A DNA stretch of 64,000 nucleotides from Zopfochytrium polystomum (lineage: Eukaryota > Chytridiomycota > Chytridiomycetes > Chytridiales > Chytridiaceae), in NCBI GenBank assembly GCA_025765615.1, contig JAIVFJ010000179.1:1-64000 (forward strand). Direction: 5' to 3'. This document shows positions 55,735 through 64,000 of the stretch, piece by piece. Positions within the stretch are counted from its first letter, which is position 1. Each line of letters begins with the position of its first letter. Both the position numbers and the translations under genes were made by a program. The notes below the pieces were generated by a model. The model worked only from the letters and a program-made list of their open reading frames with translations, was not told the DNA's origin and did no database searches.

Positions 55735-56243
55735 AGGTTCAGAATTCGGACTTGTTTGGAAGGAGGCGGATATGAGAGTGCAACGGAAGGAAGGTTGTCG
55801 CCGCTTCTACGATGGTGGGATATTTTCAATTCGGGGCTGTTCGCTTCGGTGCATGCAATTACCGAATTGCCTCTTCTGCTTTATAAAGTCGGTCGGCTGT
55901 GGTTTTCGACTACATCTGGATTTGCCCAAGGTAGATAGTTTCTCGTATTGAGATAAGATGAAAAGGGCCCGCGCGGCTGCGCGTGAGGCAGCACAGCCGT
56001 GCGAATAATACAAACAACACAACAATAAACCGAGAAGCCACCGGCACCCGCGCAGGCGTGCGGAGAAAGAGTGCGCGGAGCAGTCAGCGTCTTTCTGCAC
56101 TTCACGACGAAATTGGGTATCTTTAAACGATGTGATTGACTGCGAGCACATGTTCGTGTGACCAACGAAATCAGGACGTCGTTTTCCGCCGCCTTCCCAG
56201 TATAACACCCACGAGCAATCAAAGGGTGCCGCCCGACACAAAC
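55735..56243. other. Intergenic region
   Basis: No supported gene. It holds the 5' flank of VLEWW gene B; the ten bases before its ATG (CGACACAAAC) are identical to those before gene A. Confidence 0.4.
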
Positions 56244-57859
56244 ATGGACTCCGCCACGATCGCCGTCCCGATCTGCTCATACCTTCCCGGCCGCGATCGC
56301 TTCGTCGTCGCGACGCTCTTGCGCCTTCCATCAGTCCAAGCGCTAGCGCTGTACTCGATCGAATCCGCCGGGATCGCACCCGCAACCTCCCGCGGCGACA
56401 TTGGTCTTCTCCGCTTCCGGCTCGAGTACGCCACAGCCAAGCTCGGATCGGTCTGGCCGCCGCAGACGCTGTGCTGGACGCTCAAGCGGGTCGAAGTACC
56501 TTCGGATCTTGGGCCTAGACGATCGAGTACTGGGCAACGCATGGAGTGGAGTTGGGAGTCATGAAGGCCTCGGAAACGGGTCTCGTCGATGTGCTGCAGT
56601 TCTGGAAGGACTTTGGCGGAGGCGTGATCGACATGAAGAACGTCGCCAACATATGTGTTGACGTTGCAGTACGAGATGGTTGCGTGGAAACGCTGGAGTG
56701 GTGGAGGACAAGCGGTTTCCCTGTTGACTGGACGCGAGGCCACCGGACGCGGTCTGCGTCCATGGCGGGTCGTTTGAATGTCTTGGAGTGGTGGAAACAG
56801 CATGCGTTACCGCTGGGACCCCCTAAAATTCCAATCCAATACGCTGCAGACTCCGGCTCTGTGCCAGTATTAGAGTTTTGGAGGGGCAGCGTGCCTGACT
56901 TTGCTGCTCTGTGCAACTACACGCCCGCGGTACAGAAGGGACACATTGAGGTCCTGGAGTGGTTCAGGGAATCTGGCTTTCCCATCAGCTCCAATTCTCC
57001 CGAGATTGCCACTCACGCTGATCAAGCAACTGTCTTGGAGTGGCTGCTGCACTGCGGGTTGCCGATGAATTGGGACAAGGATTGTGTGACAACCGCATTG
57101 AACGCCACCTGTCTCGGCGGCCGTGATAAAGCTGCCCGGTGGTTTCATGCGCATCAAGAGCTCAAAGTCAGAGGAAATCCCATTAGTATACCAGCCGCTT
57201 GCGGGAATGGTGCAATTGGGGCTTTGGAGTTTCTACTGGATACTGGACTTGAGAGCAAGTGGCATGATGAGTATTTGGTGCATGCTGCTGCGGGTGGCCA
57301 TTTAAATGTGTTTGAATGGCGTCTGGATCGCATCCGCGAGCCGTTAGTCTCAGTGGACGAGGCCCTAACGTTGAGAGCAAGCAGCCACGGTCGTGTTGAG
57401 GTTCTCCAGTGGTTGAAAGACCATGGAGTCACAGTGCCTTGCACTCAGGACGCAATCCACGCTGCCTGCAAGAACACCGCTGTTCTCCAGTGGTTCAAAG
57501 AAAACGCTACAGCGTTCAGCTTTAACTCCGAAACAGTCATTGCCGAATCAATAGGTGACCTCGACGTACTGCAATGGTGGAAGCAGAGTGGCTTGAATGT
57601 CGAATGGCCATCCTCTGTGTCCATGTATGCGATTTGTTGGAAGGCAACGAATCATGCGAGTGTGCTTCAGTGGTGGAGAGATAATGGAGCTACATTCTAT
57701 CGCGTGGCCCCCGCAACTGCTTACTTGATCGAAAGGCAAAATATTCCGGCCCTGGAGTGGGTGAGGGCGAGCGGACAAACGATAACCACGCCTGCACAAG
57801 TTCAACACCTTGGTCAATATTTACGTTGGTGGAGAGAAGACCAGGAAAGGGATAGCTGA
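56244..57859 (+). pseudogene. VLEWW ankyrin-like repeat gene B, one-base deletion
   Basis: A near-identical copy of gene A over about the first 540 bp (cap plus first repeats, same start context), then more diverged. A single-base deletion at about 56512 (GGGCC-TAGACG against GGGCCAATGACG in gene A) shifts the frame 90 codons in and stops it at 56564. The remainder is fully open as 56546-57859 (437 codons) and ends LRWWREDQERDS. It could still make an N-terminally truncated protein from the ATG at 56561-56563 (MKASETG) or nearby. Recent inactivation, or a sequencing error at one base. Confidence 0.88.
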
Positions 57860-58164
57860 AGACATCTTCACAGGACTCATGAATATATCCTTTTAATTTT
57901 TGCAAGTCTTGCGTGCGCCGCTGTTGCTGGAAACTGCCACAGATTCGTTTCACTTCCTTTGTTCCTTGTTCGAACACAGTGCATCGAGGAGCAGCGCACT
58001 AATCAAACTGTCCTGTCGCAACCGCGCGAATAAACGCCTTGATATGACGAGTCCTCCGCGGTGGCACTGACCTCCTCCGCTTTGTAGTTATGTAATTGAC
58101 AGCATATGTTGGTGTGAGCAATCCATAGTAGACCACTTTGGAATATCAGGTAAGCATTCATTGC

Positions 58165-58608
58165 GAGGGACGACATGGACTGCCGTCCGGACCTGCTCGT
58201 ACCTTCCACGCCGCGGTCGCTTCGTCCTGACGATGCTGCCTGGTAGCCGCCGGCTTCGAGGAGATGTTTAACAACGACTGTTTGTCGCCCTCTGCAACCG
58301 CTGGTCACGCGAGTATATTTGAAACCCGCCAGCCGTTTTGGGGCGGTGCCAGAGGACCTTCCTGCTGCCGCGTCGGTGAAGGTCTCCATCGCGGAGGCGG
58401 AAGCGGGCGGCGGTGCCGGGGAGGAGCTTGCATCCCTTGTGCGGAATGCTCCCCTTGAAAAGCACGATTGCTGCCCATCGAGAAATAAGAATGAGACAAA
58501 ACCGAAATCGAAAGCGGGTAAGAGCAAGCGGGCTGACGGTAACCAAGCCTGTACAAGTTCAACACATCGATCTATATTTACGTTTGTGGAGAGAAGACCA
58601 GTAAACTA
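58165..58608 (+). pseudogene. VLEWW family fragment interrupted by an ART-like gene fragment
   Basis: A short cap remnant at 58173-58240 (encodes a decayed form of YLPGRDRFVL) and a C-terminal remnant at 58530-58603 (SGLTVTKPVQVQHIDLYLRL) flank a minus-strand segment, about 58350-58480. That segment is homologous to the C-terminus of the secreted ART-like gene (VLFKGSIPHKGCKLLPGT). The chimera shows local shuffling of the two neighbouring gene families. Confidence 0.65.
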
Positions 58609-58805
58609 AGAGGCTGTTCACGGGACGTTTGAACATACCCTCAGAATTTTTTACCAAACCGCCCCAGTTTCTTTCACTCCCTTTTTTTCCCCTAGCCCTC
58701 CAACGCAGCGCAACGCAGCGCTCCAGGGAAATAAACCAACCGGTTGCTGCGCGACTAAAATGCCTTTCACGCATTCCCACCAGAACACACAGACCACAGA
58801 CTGCC

Positions 58806-60449
58806 ATGGACGCCCCCACCATCGCGATCCCTCTTTGCGCATACCTTCCGGGCCGCGCTCGCTTCGTCCTCGCGACACTCCTCCGTCTGCCACAAATCCA
58901 GGCGCTCGCCCTCCACACAATCGAGTCCGCCAATATCTTCCGCGCACTCTCCCGCGGCCGCGCGGAACTCATCCGTTTCCGCTTGAAACACGCGACCGTC
59001 AGGCTCGGCTCTGTCAGCCCGCCCGAAACGCTGCTCTGGACGCTCCAATGCCACGAGGTGCCGACTCGGACGATGGGTCGATGGGCCGCCGTGCTGATCG
59101 AGTGCTGGATCAAGCTGAACTCCACCGACTGCGCAATACGGGCTTCTGAGGCTGGCGACATCGCAGTGCTGCAGCAGCTGCTGGAACTCGGCCAGACGTT
59201 CATTGAAATGGACGAAGTTAGCTTGGAATGCGTCGATGCTGCTGCCGCTCGTGGCCGCGTGGATGTCCTGGAGTGGTGGATGAACTGTGGGATCCATGTC
59301 GGCTGGGGAGTCAGCGATGGTCCGGAACTGGCCAGCACCAACGGACACTTGCCCGTTTTGGAGTGGTGGATAGCGCACAGCTTACCACTGAACAGTTCTC
59401 AGCACCTCATTATTTTGGCCGCCAGTTGTGGTTTCGTGGAAGTATTGGATTTCTGGAGGCGAAATCTGCCTGATTTCGCGGAGTTTATCGATTGTGGCGA
59501 TGCCATTCAAAACGGGCACGTCCAGGTCTTGGAATGGCTCACACGTTTAGGCTATCCCATGCGAGGTGACTCAGCTCGGATGGCCGCCCGTTATGATCAA
59601 GCTGCTGTCCTGGAGTGGCTGCACAGGAGTGGGTTGCAGGTCGATTGGGACAGAGAGCTTCTTGAGGCCTATTTCAACGACGTCAAGTCACTGGGCACTG
59701 GTCTGGCTGTGAGGTGGTTACACGACAATCTGGGGCTCAAAATCAATGTGCAGCACTCTCACTTTCAGGACGCGTGCGCGAAGGGTGCTGTTGGTGTTCT
59801 GGACTATCTCGTGGACGCTGGGTTCGAGGACAGATGGAAGGATGACTACTTGTCGCTTGCTGCTGCTGCTGGCCATTTGAGCGTATTTGAATGGCGCCTA
59901 AAGCGAATCCGCCGTCGATTAGCCGTTGCGCCAAAGTCAGCTCTATTTCACGCCAATGCGAACGGCCAAGTTGAGGTTTTGCAGTGGTTCCAAGATCAGG
60001 GAATTTCCGTTCTATATAGGACATACGTGATTCGCGCGGCCTGCGTGGGAAAGAGCGTTGCCATTCTGCAGTGGTGGAAAGATGCTATGGGTGCGGTGAA
60101 GCTTCCATCGGCGAAGATCATTCGCTGGTCTCTTGGCGATGCAAAGGTGCTTGAGTGGTGGAAACAGAGCGGTTTACCGATTGACTGGCCGTCCTCTGTG
60201 AGTATGACTGACATTGCGCGAAATGCTTCTGGTTTCCCTCTTGTTGATGCGCTTCAGTGGTGGAAAGAGAACGGAACAGCTTTTGAAAACGTTGTCGAGG
60301 CCTCTGCTCACTTCAATGCGTTGGGAGAGATCCAGGCTTTTGAGTGGATGAAAATGAGTGGATTTACGGTGGATGTGCCTCAAGCTCACACGAACGACAA
60401 TTATTGTCGATGGTGGACAGAACACAGGAGAAAGATTCTGTTAGACTGA
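58806..60449 (+). CDS. VLEWW ankyrin-like repeat protein C, intact
   Basis: A 547-residue single-exon ORF. The cap reads MDAPTIAIPLCAYLPGRARF, VLATLLRLPQIQALALHTIE, LIRFRLKHATVRLGSV and PPETLLWTLQCHEVP. The repeats include VLEWWMNCGIHV, VLEWWIAHSLPL, VLDFWRRNLPDF, VLEWLTRLGYPM, VLQWFQDQG, ILQWWKDAM, VLEWWKQSGLPI and ALQWWKENG. Two central units lack the second Trp, as in genes A and E at the same places, so repeat order is conserved among paralogues. The C-terminus is Trp-rich (NYCRWWTEH). Confidence 0.88.
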   Translation: MDAPTIAIPLCAYLPGRARFVLATLLRLPQIQALALHTIESANIFRALSRGRAELIRFRLKHATVRLGSVSPPETLLWTLQCHEVPTRTMGRWAAVLIECWIKLNSTDCAIRASEAGDIAVLQQLLELGQTFIEMDEVSLECVDAAAARGRVDVLEWWMNCGIHVGWGVSDGPELASTNGHLPVLEWWIAHSLPLNSSQHLIILAASCGFVEVLDFWRRNLPDFAEFIDCGDAIQNGHVQVLEWLTRLGYPMRGDSARMAARYDQAAVLEWLHRSGLQVDWDRELLEAYFNDVKSLGTGLAVRWLHDNLGLKINVQHSHFQDACAKGAVGVLDYLVDAGFEDRWKDDYLSLAAAAGHLSVFEWRLKRIRRRLAVAPKSALFHANANGQVEVLQWFQDQGISVLYRTYVIRAACVGKSVAILQWWKDAMGAVKLPSAKIIRWSLGDAKVLEWWKQSGLPIDWPSSVSMTDIARNASGFPLVDALQWWKENGTAFENVVEASAHFNALGEIQAFEWMKMSGFTVDVPQAHTNDNYCRWWTEHRRKILLD

Positions 60450-60614
60450 GTGTCATAGAGCACTTCTGGCTTCACCTTCTGGTTTCATAATAGACTAACC
60501 TTCTTCAGGCATCATCGCCCGAAAGGTGTGCGGTCCAGGCAGCGCTGGGTTCTGCAGTAAAGCGCAGGTTGGCCGAGATCTCAGTGACTGCGCAATACAT
60601 TCTCGGTCGTAAAC

Positions 60615-60890
60615 ATGGCGCCACAACCATCGCCGCCCCGATCAGCTTCATCCGTCGATCCAGGCGCTCGCCCTCTACTCGATCGACTCTGCCAGCATCA
60701 TCAACGCCAGCACCCGCGGTCGCGGGGGCCTTCTGCGCTCCCGCTTCAAATACGCGACTGCCAAGCTCGGCTCCTTCAGTTCGCCCGATACCCTGCACTG
60801 GACGCTCAACCGCCACGAGGTGTCGACCCGTCACGGGGCCATGCCGAATGATGGGGCGATAATAGGCTGCGACGAGACCAGCAATGACTA
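60615..60890 (+). pseudogene. VLEWW family fragment, cap only
   Basis: The frame encodes SIQALALYSIDSASIINAST, LLRSRFKYATAKLGS and SPDTLHWTLNRHEVST, then stops. The initial Met-to-YLPGR segment is missing and no repeats follow. Confidence 0.75.
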
Positions 60891-61041
60891 GCGCAGACGA
60901 GGGAGGAACTCTGTCGGGCGCATACTCTCCACTTCTGGGTAAATGTACATTATATAAAGCATTGCCAGTTCGGCTAACCAACGATCGCTTCGCGAAAGAA
61001 AACTGCGCCGTCCAATAAAAGTCGGCCTCCACCCCCACGCA

Positions 61042-62859
61042 ATGGACGCCCTCGCGATCGGCGTCCCGATCTGCGCGCACCTTCCCGGCCGCGATCGCTT
61101 CGTCCTCTCGACGCTCCTTCGCCTGCCGTCCGTCCAAGCTCTCGCCCTCCACTCGATCGACTCCTCCAGCATCGTTCGCGCCAGCGCCCGGGGCCTCGCC
61201 GACCTCCTCCGCCTCCGCTTCCATCACGCGACAGTCACGCTCGGATCAATCAGCCCACCGGAAACGTTGCTCTGGACGCTTCAATGCCACGACGTGCCGA
61301 CGCCGGCCCGCGGGACGAAGCGACTCGAGTTCTGGATCTGGTCCGAAGAGCCTGACGAAGCGATCAGCAGCGCGTCGAAGGAGGGGCACGTCGATGTGCT
61401 GCAGTGCTGGTTGGAGTTGGGCCAGTGCCTGATGGATATGGCCAGTGTCGCGGGCGACTGTGTCGACATTGCTGCGGCCTTTGGCCGTCTTGAGGTGTTG
61501 GAGTGGTGGAGGGGCAGTGGGATACCGGTTGACTGGGCTCGCAGCGGCGTCGTGGCGAGCGCGAGCGAGAACGGCGATTTGCTGATCCTGGACTGGTGGA
61601 AAGGGCATGGACTTGCGTTGGGGGACGCCAACGCCGGCATCAACTCTGCTGCAAAGCGTGGGCACTTGCACGTACTGGAGTGGTGGAGGACCAGTGGATA
61701 TCCGGTTGACTGGACAGACGGCACCGCCCTGGCGCACGCGACTGAGAAAGGCCATTTGTCCGTTTTGGAGTGGTGGAAGAGCCAAGACTTGCCCCTTCCT
61801 CAGAACCCGTGGCGGCAAATCGATGCTGCAGCTGGATCTGGTTCCGTACAAGTGCTGGAGTTTTGGAGGACGGCCAAGCCGCATTTCGCAGCTCACTGCA
61901 ATTCCTACGACGCCGTTCAGAAAGGGCACGTTGAGGTTCTGGAGTGGCTCAAGACGTGTGGATACCCCATCAGCCCCAGTTCTCCAGAGACGGCCACATT
62001 GAATGACCAGGCCGCTGTTCTGGAGTGGCTCCAGAATAGCGGACTGCCGATGGATTGGGACATGGAGCGATTGGGCGCTATTGCGAAGCGCTGTCCGCAG
62101 GCAGCACGGTGGCTCCATTCCAACAAGGGGCTCAAAGTTGCAGTCAGCCAAGACGAGCTTCTTCGTGCCCTAAGCAAAGGAGACACATGGCTGTTGGACT
62201 TTGCCATGCAATCTGAACCACAACGTATATGGCGCGATGATTGGCTCGGACACGCTGCGGCAACCGGCCAACTGGCTGTGTTTGAATGGCGTCTGAAGCG
62301 GACACAAAAGCCCTTCAAGTCCGCGCCGCAAAGTGTCCTATTCAAGGCAAGCAGATACGGTCATCTTGAGATTCTGCAGTGGATGAGAGATCACAATGTA
62401 AGCATGCGGTGCTCAGAGGCTGTGGTTCATGCTGGCTGCAAGGGCAGGAGCACCTCCGTCCTGCAGTGGTGGAAGGAGGAATACGGTGCGACCTTCAAGT
62501 TTGACGCTGCAATCGTTCTTCGCAAGTCGATTTACGATCGCGACATGCTAGAATGGTGGAAGCAGAGCGGATACGGTATCGACTGGCCGCCCTCTGTGAG
62601 CATGTATCGATTATGCTGGGAAGCTACAAGGCTTGGAGCGGCGCTAGTTGCCGGTATTGCAGATGTTCTCCAGTGGTGGAGTGACAATGGAGCTGAGCTG
62701 GATGATGTGGACGAAGCCATTGCCTACCTTCTGAGAGAGGAGAATCTTTTGGCCCTTGAGTGGGCGAGGATAAGCGAAATGATGTCGCAGCCTGAAGAAG
62801 TCGACGGTGATGCCGACTTGATACGGTGGTGGACGGAATTCAAGGAACCCGCTCTTTGA
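61042..62859 (+). CDS. VLEWW ankyrin-like repeat protein E, intact
   Basis: A 605-residue single-exon ORF, the longest of the family, with one or two extra full repeats. The cap is MDALAIGVPICAHLPGRDRF, VLSTLLRLPSVQALALHSID, LLRLRFHHATVTLGS, SPPETLLWTLQCHDVP. Clear units are VLEWWRGSGIPVDWA, ILDWWKGHGLALGD, VLEWWRTSGYPVDWT and VLEWWKSQDLPL, spaced 34 residues. VLEFWRTA, VLEWLKTCGYPI, VLEWLQNSGLPMDW, ILQWMRDHN, VLQWWKEEYG, MLEWWKQSGYGI and VLQWWSDNG follow, ending LIRWWTEFKEPAL. It has no targeting signal and no predicted enzyme domain. Confidence 0.88.
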   Translation: MDALAIGVPICAHLPGRDRFVLSTLLRLPSVQALALHSIDSSSIVRASARGLADLLRLRFHHATVTLGSISPPETLLWTLQCHDVPTPARGTKRLEFWIWSEEPDEAISSASKEGHVDVLQCWLELGQCLMDMASVAGDCVDIAAAFGRLEVLEWWRGSGIPVDWARSGVVASASENGDLLILDWWKGHGLALGDANAGINSAAKRGHLHVLEWWRTSGYPVDWTDGTALAHATEKGHLSVLEWWKSQDLPLPQNPWRQIDAAAGSGSVQVLEFWRTAKPHFAAHCNSYDAVQKGHVEVLEWLKTCGYPISPSSPETATLNDQAAVLEWLQNSGLPMDWDMERLGAIAKRCPQAARWLHSNKGLKVAVSQDELLRALSKGDTWLLDFAMQSEPQRIWRDDWLGHAAATGQLAVFEWRLKRTQKPFKSAPQSVLFKASRYGHLEILQWMRDHNVSMRCSEAVVHAGCKGRSTSVLQWWKEEYGATFKFDAAIVLRKSIYDRDMLEWWKQSGYGIDWPPSVSMYRLCWEATRLGAALVAGIADVLQWWSDNGAELDDVDEAIAYLLREENLLALEWARISEMMSQPEEVDGDADLIRWWTEFKEPAL

Positions 62860-63452
62860 TTCTATTGATCGGTTTGGAACGGCAGCGGACCTCTTGCGGC
62901 ATGAATACATTAAGTGAACCTCCTTGCGTATGTTTCCTTTTTTGAGTCAAACCTAAAAACGGCATGAGGTTTATCGAAATGTTTGACACGAAGCCGACAA
63001 AAACCTTGCATAGAAAGGATCGAGGAGCAAAGTTTTTTTTTTTTTTTGACAGTCAATAAGCCGCATCTGAGCTCGCTGGGCGCTACTTCAAAGGTCTATC
63101 CGTCAGCATCAATTCCGCTGATGGATTACCACGTAATATTTCGATTTGTAAGTAAAGTCGAAATTTAGTGTCTGGGTGAGGACAAGTAAACTGATGGCGC
63201 ATACTGAACTTCATGATAGATGTCTGCGGCTCCGCGCCAAGCTTTTCTAACGGAACTGGGGGCACGCACGACGGAGAGCCACCCTTCGACGCTACGACCG
63301 TTGTTATACTGCAGGTATGATCGTTTATTTCTGTATCTAGCCATAATAGTGCGTCAAAGAAAACGTCGGCTGCGCCATGGCGGCGAGCGGGAGCGGCGGG
63401 TACGCGACCAACGGCTTCAATCACACACACACACACACACACACCAAGAGCA
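62860..63452. other. Intergenic region with (CA)n microsatellite
   Basis: A T14-type run lies near 63035 and (CA)11 at about 63422-63443. No supported gene. Confidence 0.5.
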
Positions 63453-63710
63453 TCACCACTCGTACACCCCGTCCTTGTGGACAAACTTGCCCACGTCGGC
63501 ATCCCTCTTGCCTTGAACGACGGACTCGATGGTCGCAGCACTCGTCTCCGAGCTGAGGGCACCGCGCGCAACCCTGTTTGGGGGGTCCGGGGTTGGCGAC
63601 GGGTTATTCGTTCCCGTTACCAGGGTCCTCGTCCGTTTCGCGTTGTCGTCATGGTAATGATGATGATGATGATGACCGAGCATGAGGAGCGCGAATGTGA
63701 AGGGGTGAGA
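63453..63710 (-). CDS. 3' part of an unidentified minus-strand gene
   Basis: The frame ends at 63453 with a well-formed, charged C-terminus (ETSAATIESVVQGKRDAD, then VGKFVHKDGVYEW). Upstream is a His/Asp-rich simple repeat. A donor-like TGG|GTAACG and an acceptor-like AACAG|GG suggest a two-exon start. The family is not recognised. The length is uncertain. Confidence 0.35.
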   Translation of the reverse strand, partial: SHPFTFALLMLGHHHHHHYHDDNAKRTRTLVTGTNNPSPTPDPPNRVARGALSSETSAATIESVVQGKRDADVGKFVHKDGVYEW

Positions 63711-63852
63711 TTGATTGTTGTGAGGCAAGTTGGGTCGGGCGAGGGCAGCATTTAAACGCACACGACCAAGTCGGGCGGACACATTGGACTCGGACAAGGG
63801 CAAAAGCTCAAACCAACAAAACTGAGCCAAGCGGAGTATTCCCACTCCTCAG

Positions 63853-64000
63853 CACCACAGCCCAGCAAAACTTTGAGAAGCTTTCGTTCTTCGATTACTT
63901 ACTTGATCGGCGGCCCAACGAGACGCCACCAAGCGCTCTTACAGACCACAATTACGCGAGCTTCTTCTTCCCTCCTGATAACCCGGTCCTCTTAGTGCGC
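63853..64000 (+). CDS. Partial exon of an unidentified gene, continues past the window
   Basis: The frame is open from about 63853 to the window end and reads QQNFEKLSFFDYLLDRR, NETPPSALTDHNYASFFF, PPDNPVLLVR. The composition looks like a real protein. A possible acceptor (CTCCTCAG) lies just before it. The family is not recognised. Confidence 0.35.

Noticed and set aside
63422..63443. CRISPR-like or telomeric repeat
   Set aside because: It is a plain (CA)n microsatellite; no spaced direct repeats or telomere units exist in the window.

Overview
The window is a piece of nuclear genome from a eukaryote, most probably an early-diverging (chytrid- or blastoclad-type) fungus. Genes are intron-rich with short GT-AG introns and high GC at third codon positions. 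Recognisable genes include the exomer/chitin-trafficking protein CHS5, a fungal-type extracellular subtilase relic, the spliceosomal protein SF3B5, proteasome subunit beta-1 (PSMB6/PRE3), a GOST-family seven-helix protein and an R7-type RGS protein with DEP and RGS domains. The species cannot be fixed from the sequence alone.

Layout. 0-3.1 kb: a zinc-knuckle ORF and a convergent HPDGCG-motif ORF (probably transposon-derived), a broken subtilase gene, and a five-exon SF3B5 gene. 3.1-11 kb: a Copia fragment followed by a full-length Copia element (4560-10948, 241-bp LTRs, target duplication AAACC), degraded in integrase and reverse transcriptase. 11-13.8 kb: AT-rich, almost gene-free DNA. 13.8-22.4 kb: a tryptophan-rich ankyrin-like gene split by a 7.4-kb LINE (14014-21430) flanked by a perfect 17-bp target duplication. 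22.5-32.2 kb: a frame-broken, possibly arrestin-like gene, the RGS gene, the GOST gene and a 5'-incomplete unknown gene. 32.2-42.3 kb: repeat-rich DNA with a 164-bp inverted repeat pair, a small secreted-protein gene, unrecognised ORFs, a ricin-B-lectin relic and clustered tRNA-like repeats. 42.4-48.4 kb: a compact housekeeping block (PSMB6, a FAM133-like RS-domain protein, an F-box/LRR protein, CHS5). 48.5-62.9 kb: a tandem array of the tryptophan-rich ankyrin-like family (three long ORFs, one 1-nt-frameshifted copy and several fragments), interspersed with a secreted ADP-ribosyltransferase-like gene and 2OG-oxygenase-like remains. 63-64 kb: ends of two unidentified genes.

The housekeeping genes have no obvious joint function. 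The most distinctive feature is the lineage-specific VLEWW-repeat family. It has a conserved N-terminal cap and 'hhEWW' units in place of the ankyrin 'hhxLLL' helix. It is expanding in tandem, decaying by frameshift and truncation, and has been hit by a LINE. Many exon calls were made by hand from splice-site and homology reasoning and are not covered by simple ORF finding.
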